Assembly: GCA_019914995.1 (NCBI GenBank) | Contig: CM034134.1 | Coordinates: forward strand, 204,145 to 268,144 | From: Acanthochlamys bracteata | Taxonomy: Eukaryota > Streptophyta > Magnoliopsida > Pandanales > Velloziaceae | Direction of reading: 5' to 3' | Length of the DNA: 64,000 nucleotides | Shown here: positions 23,605 through 37,128 of the stretch, one piece after another | Numbering within the stretch: the first letter of the stretch is position 1 | How the letters are laid out: every line of letters starts with the position of its first letter | Position numbers and translations under genes: made by a program | Notes under the pieces: model-generated | Database searches by the model: none | Told to the model about the DNA's origin: nothing | What the model saw: only the letters and a program-made list of their open reading frames with translations

Positions 23605-24177
23605 AAATTACTATTTCGAAATTTTAGTTTTTTTCTTCAGAAGTTCCAAATAATTCAATGTTTTAGTGATACAAATAATTCAAAATTTCACTTCCATGCA
23701 GATTTTCACTTTCAAAAATGTTTGAACTCTATTTTTAAAAACAAAAATGAACTTCTTCAACCCATTTTAAAAAATAATTAAAATATAAAATTTACTTTAA
23801 TTTATTTTAAAATAATTAAAATATAAAAATTAAACTTTATTTTCAATTTATGTTCAAAATATTCTATTTTTATTTTCGCAAAAATTTATTTATATATATT
23901 TGAAACTTCAAAAAAGTTAAGTACTGTTTGAATAGGTTTTTTAAATTCCTTTTTATTATAATATTTTTTTACATTTTATAATAAATATTTTATAATTTTC
24001 TAAATTTAGAAAATAAAAATTTATAATAAAGTTTATATAATTTATTATTTTTATTTTTTATAAAAAAACTTGTTTTATAAATCTTTATAATACTTTTTTA
24101 TTTTAATAAAATTTTTTCCGCAATCACTAAAACATAATTGGATCACTTTGTTTACTCGCTTGAATGGAATAATTTTA

Positions 24178-24436
24178 GGGGGTGTTTGGAATTGCTTATG
24201 AAATGGAGCTTTTGTAAAATGAAGAGTATTTTTGTCCTTTTTGAAAAATAAGCTCTATTTTTTTATTTCTAAAAAAATAATAAAAATATATAATAAAAAG
24301 ATCTCACTCCGTAAAATTTTTTTACACTTTTTAAATTTTTAAATAAATTTTTTATATATTTATAAAATATGTATTGAAAAACGTAAAATAGAGAATTGAA
24401 AAATTGAGTTGGGGGAAAGCAAAGCCAAACACCCCC
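24178..24436. mobile_element. Family C MITE-like element, best preserved copy, 259 bp
   Basis: Perfect 12-bp terminal inverted repeats GGGGGTGTTTGG and CCAAACACCCCC. Internal order is ATTGCTTATGAAATGGAGCT, TTTTTGTCCTTTTTGAAAAA, an A/T-rich middle with ATAATAAAAATATATAATAA, then TTTTTAAATAAATTTTTTAT. Flanking triplets are TTA (left) and TGG (right), so a target duplication is not confirmed. No coding capacity. Confidence 0.65.
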
Positions 24437-24999
24437 TGGTAATTCGAGATTTCGTGTAATTAAATTAAGTAAAAAATAAAAAATAAAATCTTTTAAAAAA
24501 TATGTAAAAATAAAATATTTTAATTTTTTTTAGAAGTAATTTAAAAGTAAAATATAAAAATATATTACAATATGTGTAAATAAAATAATTAAAATTAAAA
24601 TTTTTATTTAAATTAAATATATAAATTTTAAAAAATTTTAATTCTAATAAAAAATTAAAATTTCGAACGATTAATTAGAATACGTCCTTCGCCGAAACAA
24701 ATTTGTATAGTATTTTTTTGAAAAAAATACTTTTAAATAAAATTTAGTAATGGGTTTTATTATTTACGTTAAACTAAATTAAAATATTCTTAAAATTTTT
24801 ATACTTAAGTAAAATTAAAAAAAAGTTAAATAAAATTTTTATACTAAAATAAAATTAAAAAAAAGGAAAAAAAAACTGAGCCAAACAGCACAAGCTTGGC
24901 CGCTTGGGGACTCTTTCAGTAAAGACTAGTGGGTCCCTGTTTGCCGCCAACGTCCAAGGTTAAAATGCTTTGCGGTTAAAGAAGCTTCTGTTGACTTGA

Positions 25000-25050
25000 T
25001 GACGTGGCCCAATTTAATGGTCGAAGTCGCTGGATAGGATGACACGTGGA
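25000..25050. promoter_or_regulatory. Isolated pair of ACGT-core (bZIP-type) motifs
   Basis: TGACGTGGC at 25000-25008 and CACGTG at 25043-25048 are typical bZIP/bHLH sites. They sit in a GC-normal patch more than 1.5 kb upstream of the SAC gene leader and more than 2.7 kb from the DUF1350 start, so a target gene is not obvious. Confidence 0.3.
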
Positions 25051-25078
25051 CTGTTAAGAAACGGCTTTCGATGATTTT

Positions 25079-25324
25079 GGTGCGTTTCGAATTAATTATG
25101 AAATAAATTTTTTTAAAATAAAAAATATTTTTATTTTTTTAAAAAAATAAGTTTTATTTTTTAACTTTCAAAAAATATATGTAATAAAAAATTTTATTAT
25201 GTAATATTTTTTTACACTATCTAAATTTTTAAATAAAATTTTTTAATACTTATAAAATATATATTAAAAATATAAAATTAAAAAAATTAAAAAATAACTT
25301 TTAATATGCTCTATCAAACGCACC
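25079..25324. mobile_element. Family C MITE-like element, 246 bp
   Basis: Ends GGTGCGTTTCGA and ATCAAACGCACC form an imperfect inverted repeat. The interior (TTATGAAATAAATTTTTTTA, AAATAAAAAATATTTTTATT, then TTTTTACACTATCTAAATTT) matches the 24178 copy. No clear target duplication. Confidence 0.6.
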
Positions 25325-26639
25325 TATTTTTACGTAAACGAACCAACCGTATGCAAACATGCCCGGTAACGAACTGAAATTCTTTTGATAGGTAACAAGT
25401 TATTTGATTTAACTGTATTTTTCAATACAATTTTAAATTTACTTAAATATAATTATAATTGAAACAGAAAATTAAGCACTACTGCAAAATCTATTTTATG
25501 CAAAATTTAATTATAAATATTTAAAAACACATTTTTTAAGCGTTTCTAAAATATCATTACTAATTTTATTTATTATAGAATTTTATTTGTTTTGCTGGAA
25601 TTTTACTTTAATTTTGCTAGCTAATTTTAAGAGAAATTTGAATGACTATTGGAGACCATGTTACATTATTAATAATAAATATTTTTTTGGTTAGTTTTAT
25701 GATTAATTGTTGATTGTGATCGTGTTAATGTTAAATTATAAGAAACATTTTTCTTACTCTTCCATGTTGCCTACACTCAATTTGTTGCGTGATTGAAGTG
25801 ATCATGATTATCTAATTCTTCAAACTATAATAATATTCAGGAGTACGTTTAATTTTTATTTAAAATTTAAATTTTATATCTTTAATAAATTTTATATTAT
25901 ATTTTAAAAATATTTAAAAATTTGATTAACTATAAAAAATTATAAATTGAATGTAAGCAAAATTATTTAATTTTCTAGTTTCTTATGATACAGAAATTAA
26001 TTGAAAATTTGTTCGAATAAATTTACAAAATTAATTTGTGAAATTATACAATATATTTTTTATAAAATTAGATCGTCCACTACTGGTACCAAATTCAATA
26101 ATTGCTCAACTCAATCATAGAGCTGTGTAAGATTATTAATATAGTTTTGCCCCATAATGAATGTACTTAATTCCATTTTCACATTAATTAATTACATACT
26201 AGTTGTTTATTCAATAGCTTCTAATAATGTGATATATCTCAGAAATTCTCTTGATAATTTTAATTAATTAAGTTTGATGATAAGAAAACTTTATAAATAA
26301 TAATAAATTTTCAATAATTACCCAAATATAATTTTTTTATTAGCTTAATTTTATTATTGTAATAAAACTATCTTAAGGCAAAAAACTTAGAAGTTCTCAA
26401 CAGTGATTTAAACTATTTAATATAATAACGACAAACTTATTTCAAGGGGAAAAAAATAAAATTAACAAAATAATAATTAATCTTTAATTATTTTCCAAGG
26501 TCAAAAACAAAGTACCCGTCTTAGCAAGCAACAAATAATGATCAAGAAATTTTAAAAAAATCTTCCAATTTCTAATTGATTAATTGATTAAGATATAAAT
26601 CTATAATTTAATATATACTACTAATAATTGAATTATTTT

Positions 26640-27196
26640 TTTCTGGAAGCTGTGGTCTGCCTTCGCTCTCGATCTCTACCTTCTTCTTCACTCTCTCTCT
26701 TCGAAATCTCTCGAAACCAAAGTTTTATTTTTGTCTTCTCTCTCAAAAGCTTCAATCTATTTCTCTCTTGATCTCTTCAAATTCATTCAAATTTCTGTTC
26801 CCGATTTACAACAATTTCCAGCTCGATAAATCAATTCTTTTTTCTTTTCCCGCAAATAATTTGTTGTTTTCGATCTGTTCAATCAGTATTGTAGTCAATC
26901 GTTAAAATTTTCGAGTTTTAGTTTTCAATCAATAAATCAATCGATCGAGGATTTGTTTGTTTGTTCGTTGCTGTTAAGCTTCGTGAAATTCACTATAAAT
27001 TTCCTTTGGGGATTTGTTTGTGTATTGAGTTGAATCGAGAGATTTGGGGAAGAGTTTGTGTGAATGGAATTACTGTATCTGAAACAACCGCTGTGGAGCT
27101 CAAGAACGGAAGAAACAGCAGTGGTAGCTGTTCCAGCAGCGGTGGAAGAAGAAGAATAGGACTAAAATATTCTTAACGTGGTCCATCAGCAGAGCA
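26640..27196 (+). other. Probable 5' UTR of the SAC phosphatase gene
   Basis: The AT-rich spacer changes to a CT-rich leader (CTCTCTCTCTTCGAAATCTC, about 26690-26770), a common feature at plant transcription starts. Several hundred bases follow with one complete ATG-initiated upstream frame (27064-27159). No TATA box is obvious, and I cannot place the start site exactly. Confidence 0.5.
27064..27159 (+). promoter_or_regulatory. Upstream ORF of 31 codons in the SAC gene leader
   Basis: ATG at 27064 (context GTGAATGG, G at +4) opens a frame beginning MELLYLKQPLWSSR and ending EEEE at a TAG, 37 bp before the main ATG at 27197. If translated it could reduce initiation at the main start. The acidic C-terminal run is the only notable feature. 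Confidence 0.45.
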
Positions 27197-30100
27197 ATGG
27201 CTGCTTCTGCTATGGAAGCAGGGGATAACGGTTCAGCTCCGTCGTCAGCCAAGTCTGAAGAACTACAACAAGGAACATCATCATCAACAACACCAACAAC
27301 AATAACAGCAGCAGAAGCAGCAGCAGAATCAGGGGGGTTTGCTCCTTCTCGTTCTCCGTTGGAGGAGCCAAGAAGCAGTGATGGATACCTTCACAAGTTC
27401 AGACTCTTCGAGACGCGATCTGTAAGTGAATTGTTTTAGAAGAAGAGTGGGAAGTTTGGTTCTTTGAAGTCAAAATTTGTGTTGTTAGTACTGATCTGTA
27501 AGAAGCTAAATAAGGAGATCCATGAGCAAGTGAATTGTGTTTATCATGTTGATTTGAGCTGAGGAGGCATAGAAAAGATTGGTTTTCAACTGATATAAGC
27601 AAGATCTGCAAGTGAATGCAGCTGTTAATGATACGTGTTAGAGTCTGAGAATCTCATTGACTAGATAAGCTTCTTAATTGTTGATAGGATGGGGTCGAAG
27701 TGGTTGTTTGTTTTGCAAACGAGAAGTTGCTTACTATAGATAGTGTTGTACTGGGAAAATAGATTGACTGATGTGTTTGTTTTGTTGTAGAAATTTTATA
27801 TGATTGGAAGAAACAAGGGGAGGACTATATGGAGAGTTTTGACGATTGACAGATTAGAGCCTTCTGAGCTAAACATTCGTGAGGATTCTACTGTATATAC
27901 AGACAGGGAGCTGCAAGATCTGTTGAAGCGAATACATGAAGGAAACAAGTCGACTGGTGGATTGAAATTCATCACCAATTGTTATGGCATTGTTGGTATG
28001 CTTGTTCACAATTTGATTGCTTGTGTTTGAATATTGGTGATTATGTAGCCTGCGATAACGTGCCTTCTCTTCGCACTTTGCAGGGTTCATAAAGTTCTTG
28101 GGGCCTTATTACATGTTGATGATAACACAAAGGAAGCAAATAGGAGAGATATGTGGCCATATGGTGTATGCCATCACCAAAAGTGCTATGGTCCCGATTC
28201 CTAATCCTTCAGTTCGGTGCAATATGGCTAATTCTAAGGACGAAAACAGGTCTTTTGTTTATTTTATGTGTAAATAGACGTGTAACCAATGTACATGTGA
28301 GTCCAGAGTTTTCAGGACATTTGATTGTGTAATCGGACCTATCTTGTTTTGAAATTTGAGTTATGAAAGTTTCCCCTTTCCTGTTTTTATTCCCCCCTTG
28401 GAAATCAGGTTCTCTAGAATACTGCAATCCTTCAGAACACAGTGGTTATCTGTGGCAGTGATATGTAATTATTAGCCTGCTTTTGTGCTTCTTGTTCTTC
28501 TTCAATATCCATTTGGAACTTCAATCCGTTGTTAGTTCACTTGGATGGTATTTAATCATGTGCCTAGATATGCATCTTGAGTTCATACAATCTGACCGAA
28601 GTATACTTTAAATTCTTTTCTTTACCCCCTATTATTGTTTCAGTTGATTAATTGCTCCTCTTTCTCAGTTTCTAATTTCATCTTTCTTTGTTAATGGGTC
28701 ATAGGGGTAGAAGTATTAATGGGTTTTTTCTGTTTTTCATTGATGACATAGATACAAGAAGCTGCTGCGCACAGTGGATCTTACAAAGGACTTCTTTTTC
28801 AGCTACTCATACCATGTTATGCGTAGCCTTCAAAAGAACTTATGTGATGGTCAAACAGGCCGAGTTGCTTACAAGACAATGTTCGTCTGGAATGAGTTTT
28901 TGACGCGGGGAATTCGTGGTCTTCTGAAAAATACGTTGTGGACGGTAGCATTGGTCTATGGATTTTTCAAACAGGTAATTCTTAAATATTTACATGGTTT
29001 ATGCAATTACTTGAACTAGAACATTAGTTTCAGATTTCAGGTTAGAAAAACTGTTATAACTTACTATAGAAACTTAAATATGAGGAGAACATCCTTAATA
29101 AGGCATTTGCGTGCTATCTTTTACTCAGATGTGATAGTTCTGGTATTTTATGATGTCAGTAGCAAGGTTGTTGCCATGAAATATTCCTGTCATGGTTAAG
29201 ATTAGAGAAGTGATGGTTTCTTGAAGTAGTGAATCAAGTACATCAATGGAATGTAAGTATGAGTGAGTATGAAGGATATATACTCATAACATCGAATATA
29301 CAAGCACTTTGTATCTCCTGAACAAACGCTTCTGTTAACCTTGGATTGAAGTGCTATGTACAATTGACTTTGTTCTATGATATTTGAAAAATGATGTGAT
29401 GCTAAAGTAAATCTAACGTTTTACTTTTCAAGGTATATTATTGTAATTTTGTATCAGTGACTTTATTGTTTCCTCTCTTTCTCTTCCTTGGATCGTGCCA
29501 GTATCATCATAATTCTCCCTTTATCTACAGGCTAAGCTTTCAGTAGCTGGTAAAGATTTTAAATTGACACTCATAGCACGTCGATCACGTCATTTTGCTG
29601 GTACAAGGTAACTTCATAACCTTGAATTGAATTGATAGTGGAACCTACTCTACTGTGTTCAAGTTGCCCTTTCTTTTGAATATTGGAAAGGTGTTATGGT
29701 TCTGTTTTGTTTGTTGATTTAGGTATCTAAAACGTGGTGTCAATGAAAGTGGTAGAGTAGCCAATGATGTTGAGACAGAACAGATTGTTTATGAAGATGT
29801 ACCTGGGGAGCCTCCAACGCATATAACTTCGGTGGTGCAAAACAGGGGTTCTATTCCCCTCTTCTGGTCCCAAGAGGCTTCAAGGCTGAATCTTAAGCCT
29901 GATATAATTTGTAAGTTCAAAGGAATTGGATTTTGTGTATGCATTGATTAATCGAATAACTTATCTTGTTTTTCGTTCTGCAGTACACAAGAAGGACAAG
30001 GAGTATGAAGCTACTCGTCTTCATTTTGAGAATCTCGTAAAGCGATATGGAAATCCTATTATAGTTCTAAATTTGATTAAGGTCCGTCTTAGTTCTATGA

Positions 30101-33100
30101 CTCTCTCCTTGTTTAAAGACAAAATGAACATGGTTTTTTCTTTCAATCTCCTTGAAAGATCCGAATGGCAATTCAGAATAATATTTTATAGGATCTATTT
30201 TGTAAGCCCGTATTGAGATCTCTGTAGAGTTATTAATGTCAATGCTATTGGTTTAATCAGACACGAGAGAAAAGGCCTCGAGAATCTATACTTCGTGCAG
30301 AATTTGCAAATGCGATCGATTACATAAATAAGAATCTTTCATCAGAAAATCACTTAAGGTTCCTACATTGGGATCTTAATAAACATTCACGCAGGTATTT
30401 CAGCATGCTTTTTCTTCTATTAGAGTTTCTGGGTATAAATGCAGATACTTACTCAGGCTTCTTAATTCTTCCTTTTTCCTCTCTAATCCAGCAAAGGCAC
30501 AAATGTGCTCATGGTACTAGGCCGAGTGGCTTCAAATGCCTTGGATCTAACTGGTTTCTTTCATTCCCAAGTACCGTTGGCATTAAAATCTGTGGATGCT
30601 CTTACTTGGTCAACCGTCAAGTGAGTTTTCAGTCACTTATGGCTTGTAATTTCTGTTTGCATGTTGGCTATTATTTCTTCTGAATTTCCTCTAACTGTAA
30701 GTGTTCTTTTTAAAATCCTCTTAAGATGGTTTTGTTACTTAAGCTAGCACTTCATCTGGTGTCATTTTGTTTATTGGCATCGTATCTCTATTTGGAGTAG
30801 ATTCATCAAGTCATACAGCTGGCACTAACCAATTTTTATGATTTTCTAATATTTGGTGCTTTTATTTTCATTTTATCTGCAGGAAAGATGAATCTTGTAA
30901 CCAAGGTGCCTTCAATAGAGGTGACGCTGATACTTCTGCAAGTGGATCAGAGGAAGATAATCCTAATGATGGCAACCTTGTTAGAGATCGATCTATAGAT
31001 GAGATCAACGGTAACAATGGTGTTTGTTTAGTGGAACCAAGCAGGTCACAGAAAGGTGTTCTGCGTACAAATTGCATCGACTGCTTGGACCGAACAAATG
31101 TTGCTCAGTATGCTTATGGATTGGCAGCTCTTGGACGTCAGCTACATGTCCTCGGTTTAATTGATCATCCTAGGATTGACCTAGACAATCCTTTGGCAGA
31201 TGATTTAATGGGGTTTTATGAAACGATGGGAGACACACTTGCTTTGCAGTATGGTGGCTCTGCTGCTCATAATAAGGTAGGTAAATTTTGATCCATGGAT
31301 AATTATGTAGATTATGATCCGTGGATAGGTATGTAGATTATGGTTTGAGTACATTTATATCTGTGAATAGGTATGTAGCTTATGATCTGTGTTATGGCAT
31401 GTCCTTTCTGTTCTGGTATTTGATTGTTAAAATGACTCTTTTACATCTCTTTTGCAGTAAGTGACTCAAATCAAAATGTAATAGTGTGCACTTTATTAAT
31501 AGTCTGCTCCTTAGGGTTGCTTGAGCTTTAGAGCAATCTTCCCTTTAACTTTCATAACGGCTGCTTGCCTAAAGTACGACTAGCCATTTATACATACAGA
31601 TATGATAATTACAATGTTGTATTTACCTACCTTTTCTTTTTTTTTTTTATTAAAGATATTCAGTGAGAGAAGAGGTCAGTGGAAGGCTGCAACACAATCC
31701 CAAGAGTTTTTTAGGACGCTTCAGCGCTACTACAGCAATGCCTATGTGGATGCTGAAAAACAGGATGCAATCAATCTGTATGTTTTTGCATTTTGCTTCT
31801 GAAGCAGTCTGTTTCGTGCATGGTCCTGATTTAGCAAATTATATATTTTTGTAATCCAGATTCTTGGGGCACTTCCAGCCTCAGCAGGGTAAGCCTGCAT
31901 TGTGGGAATTGGACTCGGACCAGCATTACAATATTGGGAGACGTGGGTTTGCAGATGAAGATGCAAGGTACTTTTATATCTTTATCCAAGATTTATGAAT
32001 CATGCCCCATTGTAGTGTGAGTTGCATATTGCATTCGATCTAGAAAATTAAATATGAAGCAGATAAGGATGTGTCTTGTATGGGAAAAACCAAACTTGGA
32101 TGCTTTATTGTCATACTCAAGTGGAGTATTGTCTTTGTTTTTTTATTTAGTCTTTTACTGTTATATTATTTTTGTTCCTTGTCATTAACTTTGTCATTAT
32201 GATTTTCATTTCAGAAATGGATAAAATTTTATTTTGCATATCCTAGTTTTTGACATCTTGAAAAACCATGATGTTAGCAATTACTACTTTGTCGTACTGA
32301 TAACCTACGTATGAAACCAAGAGCTTAAAGCTTTTGTAACTCTTGGTGGATTAAAGAAAGGGGTGGTACAACAGTTGAAGCAATCTATAGCAAGTCACCT
32401 CTTTACGCTTATCCAAGATTTTTTTCCCCTTAGGAATGGTCATTTTTGTTTGATGTAGGTCATTCAAAAGATCTCTATCTGATGGCAACATTCTTTCTGA
32501 AAGCCGTACTCCATCCTGCCATAGAGTTGGACATAAGAAGCTTCCCAACTCAGGATTGGCAGATAAAACCCATCAAACTGCAGAGGGGAAGATCTTATCA
32601 GAATCAACCCCTGAAATATCGACTTGTGAAACAGAGGTGTCCTTCTCTAGGTAACATACTGAGAAGCATTTGTCTTCTTTAAGTTTTGTGAGCAAGGTGC
32701 ATGGACAAGATAGGTGATAATTGAACATTTGTTTTTCTCACTGCTAGACTGGATGAGTTGTCTATTCGTAGTTCTTGTCAACTCTCGCCCTTTTGTTTAT
32801 AAAGATGTATCAAGCATATTGATTTATACCTATATCTTATAGTTTTTAGTCCTTGTTTCAGATTTTATTGTGGATATTCTTTCTAAAGAGCTGGATTGAT
32901 GCAATATGGTAATGCTATTTTTGCAATATTTAACCTTCCTTGGCTTACTGCAGGTTCACTCCTACAATGCCTACCAGGCGGTTTTTCACTGAAAGCGAGC
33001 ACAGCTATTTTCATGATCATGGAATCGATGACTCAAACTTTTTGGACCTTGATTGGCTTTCATCATCAGGGAATTCTTACGATGACGAACTAGAAAGGTG

Positions 33101-34095
33101 AATAGCTTTATGTGGATGATTTGCTGTCCTAAATCCTAATGCACCTTGTTGTGCTCTCTTTAAAGCAAAATATTGGTGGTCCATCACTCCTTTATACTCA
33201 ACTATTAACAATTTTGTCCCTTACATGTCGTGCCTTTGGTGGGATTGTATCTTCTTCTGGAATTAAGAAGTAGAATCACATCTTAGTTGTCAGTAGTAGA
33301 TAGATACGTTAGAAGAGGTTTAATAAGAACTTAAAATGGAAGTGAGCTGATGGAGATTAGAGCTTTTGGACAGTAATACTAATTAAGTGATTATACCAAT
33401 AATTTGATACCAGTAAATATAATCATGGAGCAATTTACTGCTCGAAGTTACTGCCTTGCTTGAGAAAGTCGTATTATTTGTTGCATCAGCAACAACTTTG
33501 GTGCTACCAGCCATTTGGAGGTGTTCATGCAATTCTTTGTAGTAGTTCTATTCTTTCAGTCACTGTTCAGTTCCACTTTTCCCTCCTTTATGAAGTGGAG
33601 AGTGTACAATTTCTTAAGCATAGTACATATAGTCTTTTTTTTTTTATTGTTTCTAATTTAGTGACTGTCATGCAGCAAACTGGTACTAAAACTATAAATT
33701 CTTTTATAATTCTCATTGCAGGTCTGCACTCATAAATTCTCCAACTGAGATTCTTTCAACAGAAGACGTCATCAATGGCATAGCTTCAGAGACAAGTCCA
33801 CCCCTCAGTGAGAGTGGTTCTAGCACGAGAGTGGTAAGTTTGTATGCATATTAACTATATATGCTTCTCCATTTTGTTTGGTTATAGGATGTTTTCATAC
33901 TGTTAGTTGTGCTCTAGTCTCTCCTTGTGGAAAGTTGTGTCTAGCTTCTATTCATGCTCTGACTCTGTTTTGCAGGAAAGAGAACCAACTCAAACCCAGT
34001 TGTCTGATGATCCCGAACAAAACCCTAACGTTCTAAAAGAGTTCTCCCCAAGTTTTGTGGAATGGGTTTTCCACGGGGATGCCCTTTGTCATTGA
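27197..34095 (+). CDS. SAC-domain phosphoinositide phosphatase (plant SAC1-5 / Fig4 type), 878 aa
   Basis: Sixteen exons: 27197-27421, 27791-27995, 28084-28249, 28752-28974, 29531-29607, 29723-29910, 29984-30081, 30261-30394, 30492-30620, 30883-31276, 31656-31777, 31860-31967, 32459-32650, 32954-33097, 33722-33833, 33976-34095. They join in frame. After a low-complexity Ser/Ala/Thr N-terminus comes [20 protein letters not shown], the start of the SAC N-domain. The catalytic CX5R loop is [12 protein letters not shown], with Cys546 and Arg552 present, so the enzyme looks active. Arabidopsis SAC1-SAC5, the closest group, hydrolyse PI(3,5)P2 and are tied to the vacuole membrane and endomembrane trafficking. 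The stretch [20 protein letters not shown] and QHYNIGRR lie just after the domain. The C-terminus ends [13 protein letters not shown], with no transmembrane segment, which separates it from the SAC6-8 (Sac1p-like) group. The length is similar to SAC1-5. Membership is clear, but the exact orthologue is not resolved. Confidence 0.93.
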
Positions 34096-35383
34096 TTTGC
34101 AGTATATTCTGGTACTTCATTTTTCTGAAGCTAACGTTTCGGCTTGGGTATTCCCATATCCAAACCCAACGAGAAGAGGATGGATGGATAAAGGGAACAA
34201 GAAGAGAAGCGACCAAGGTACACAAGTAAATGGCCTTTGTAAGATATTTATTCCTTCTCTCTTCTTCCTTACGGCCATCTGCTTGACCTTGTGCCTTAAA
34301 AGGTCTATCCAAGTGTAGCCTTACTAGCTACACATAAATGAGTAAATATAGTCATAAAATTTTTTCGAATCTCAAGAATCCGTTATTTGTAAAAATAGGA
34401 ATTTTCTTATGTTGTGAATATATGCTATATATACAGCTGCTTACAGTATACAATTTATCATTCTTTTGGTTTGAAACTCTTTCCTTTCGTGACACGCGGA
34501 AGGTCTCTTAGGAGATGTTTATATGCTGTCTGTATAATTTATTATTCCACCATGGAAGTAAAAACATGAACACTCGTCAAAGCTTTGTAGCTATAAGTTG
34601 TTCATTTGTTATCTCTTGTTTGTTTCCGCGGCTTTGAAATGTTGTTCAGAAGAAAAGTGAGCTAACTGTCTTTAGTTTTCGCTATCGTTAAATTGAATAT
34701 TACGGAAGTGTGCCACAACAGTGTAGAAGTGTTTATATTTTATGCTATAGATATATAGACACTTGAGGCGTTTTCATGTAGCTTTAAATTTACTCTTTTG
34801 TGAGTTTATAAAAGTTTGGGTTTGGTATTTGAAAGCAAGGTTGATAATAGTTTGATTTTTGTATTTTAAAGTGAGCTTAGAATTGATTTAGTTTTAAATT
34901 TTGAGTTTTAAAACTAGTTTTTTGAATGAAAATTTGAGTAATTTTATGTTTATTTTGTTTTGATGTGAGTTGGAACTAAAATTTATGTTAGAAAAATATG
35001 AGATAATATTATTAAAAAAGAGCTTAAAAAAAACATAATATTTTGAATTTTTTTAAAAAAATGAGTCTTTATTTTTTATTTGAAGAAAAATAAAAATAAT
35101 TAATAGTAAAATTTTAAGACAAAATATTGATATTTAAAATTTAAAAATAAATTTTATAGTATATTTAAAAATTTTATTAAAAATATAAAATAAAAAGTTG
35201 GATTGAAAAAAAAAATTAAACTCTTTCAAATATTCACTCTGCATGGCTTTACTTTGAAAGTTGAAACTGGTAATGTAAATGGATAATCTGCATAAAAATT
35301 TTATTTAGATCATGAAGAGATTTTATTACACGAGTCTCATGCTCTTGCACGAGTTTTTTCATTGAAAACTCAACTTTTTTTTT

Positions 35384-35618
35384 GGGTTTGTTTACTAACA
35401 TCCCAAATTTACTTTTTTTTAAACTCATTTTTAATATAAAATATAATATATATATTAAATAAAATTTTTTATTAATAATTTTTTATAAAAAATTAATTTA
35501 AAACTTACTATAAATACTAAATTAATATATAATTTTATTTTTTATTAAATATTTTATTTTTTAAATTAATTTTTAAAAAATTCATTTCACTCACTTTATT
35601 TATAAAATAAACACGCCC
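35384..35618. mobile_element. Family A Tourist-like MITE, 235 bp
   Basis: Left end GGGTTTGTTTACTAACATCC, right end AAATAAACACGCCC, flanked by TTT on both sides. The left terminus has diverged from GGGCGTG. Interior AATTTACTTTTTTTTAAACTC is shared with the copy at 41659. The flanking T-run makes the target duplication less certain here than at 22348. Confidence 0.65.
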
Positions 35619-37048
35619 TTTGTATTTGAATATTGGAAACTCTTAGCATCATGTCTTGATGAATGTGTGCTGATAGTTCCAACTCCTGGAAGTTTCTCAT
35701 TCAATTTCAATGTCGGTTGCAATTAAAATTAACTCTCTCGATCTTGCAATCATGTACTTTCAAAATTATTATTATTTTATTTTTTGTTCCCCACCAAGGA
35801 GGGAGTTGACATTAATAAATCTCAAGGTCAGAAGATCTCTGATTATTATGTAACTTGCAAATACGTTGAAACGCTTTGGTCACGTTTACTTGCCAAAACT
35901 AAATAAAAGTAAATCCATATAAATTAGTTGAAATTATTATATTCATTTGAATTCACAGGAAGGGAAATAACAAGGAACAACACAGCTTTCATCAAAATTT
36001 AGGGTTTTGTTTTTTTTTTTTTTTTTTTTTGGTAAATTGACTATGACCAAGTTTCAATGGCCTTTAGAATCAACTTGTTTATATTTCTTTGCAATAATTG
36101 TTCCAGAGTTTTCTTGATTAGTGTGGGAGTTATTTTGTTAATGCTTATCTCTTCCATCTCTAGTTCTAGAATCTCAATTCTCCATTAGTTAAGTTGATAT
36201 TTAAAAGTAATTTTCAATTATTTTTATTTTTATTTTATATTTTAAATAAATTTTTATAATATTTTATAAATTTTAGAAATTACATTCTCAATATAAAATA
36301 TTACATTTTGTATTGTAAAATAACAGTATTATTTATTTTTATTATTTTTAAAATAAAAATTTATTTAAAAAAAACTATTAATGTTGCATCAAAAATATTA
36401 ATTAAGTTACTTGTTTAACCTCTCAATTTGCTTACTAAAATAATGATTCTTGCATAAAAAAATTTAAAATAAAATTTGCTTATAATTAACCTCCAAATGG
36501 CACAAAGCAACAAGTTTTAAGACAGCTAGCTGAAATTTTTTAATATTAATTGTACTACTTGTGAATTAAACAGCAGCGCAGTAATTATTTTTAGTGTAGT
36601 AGTTTGAAACACACAGCTCACTAACAGCAATATATTTGACCAAACACGTGACAAGCCAAGCGCGTCTTTACTTGGAAATAAATTTTAAAATTTTTAAAAT
36701 TAAATTTAAAAAATTAAAATTTTACATTAATTTATATTAATATAAGTTTTAAAAATGATAAAACTTGACTTGAAGATAAAATTTAATAAAAATGAGTTTA
36801 AAAAAATAAAATTTTGTAGTAAAACAAAAACTTTGTTATTTTACGTATAATTTATTTTTCAAAAAAGTTTTAAATACTTTTTATTTTTTTCAATCACCGA
36901 AAACATATCTAAAAAAAATGCGGGTACCGTAAGGATAGACATGAAACACCACATGCACGTGCGCTCGAAAATAAATCGACGCGTTTTACAAAGAGTGGCA
37001 TAGAAGTAAATAGTGTCATGTACGAGGCCAAATTATTAGCTTCTACAC

Positions 37049-37055
37049 TATATAA
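37049..37055 (+). promoter_or_regulatory. TATA box of the PMEI-like gene
   Basis: TATATAA, 74 bp upstream of the ATG at 37129, is a consensus TATA box with spacing that leaves a leader of roughly 45 nt. Confidence 0.65.
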
Positions 37056-37128
37056 CTAGTCAAAGTCTTCTTCTCTTCTATTTTAACTTCAACTTCAAAC
37101 TAGTAGCTCAAAACCTTGACTTGCTACG

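Larger units (their letters stand above)
22608..26639. other. AT-rich intergenic region between divergent genes
   Basis: No complete gene is seen. It contains family C elements (about 23300-23515, 24178-24436, 25079-25324), a short coding remnant (23521-23604), and a GC-normal patch at 24890-25075 with TGACGTGGC and CACGTG. The remainder is AT-rich with poly-A/T runs. Confidence 0.6.
34096..37128. other. 3' UTR and AT-rich intergenic region
   Basis: The first few hundred bases are probably the 3' UTR of the SAC gene. Beyond about 34700 the DNA is AT-rich without coding signal. It contains a family A MITE (35384-35618) and a run of 21 T (36010-36030). The last 150 bases before 37129 are the promoter of the PMEI-like gene. 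Confidence 0.6.
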
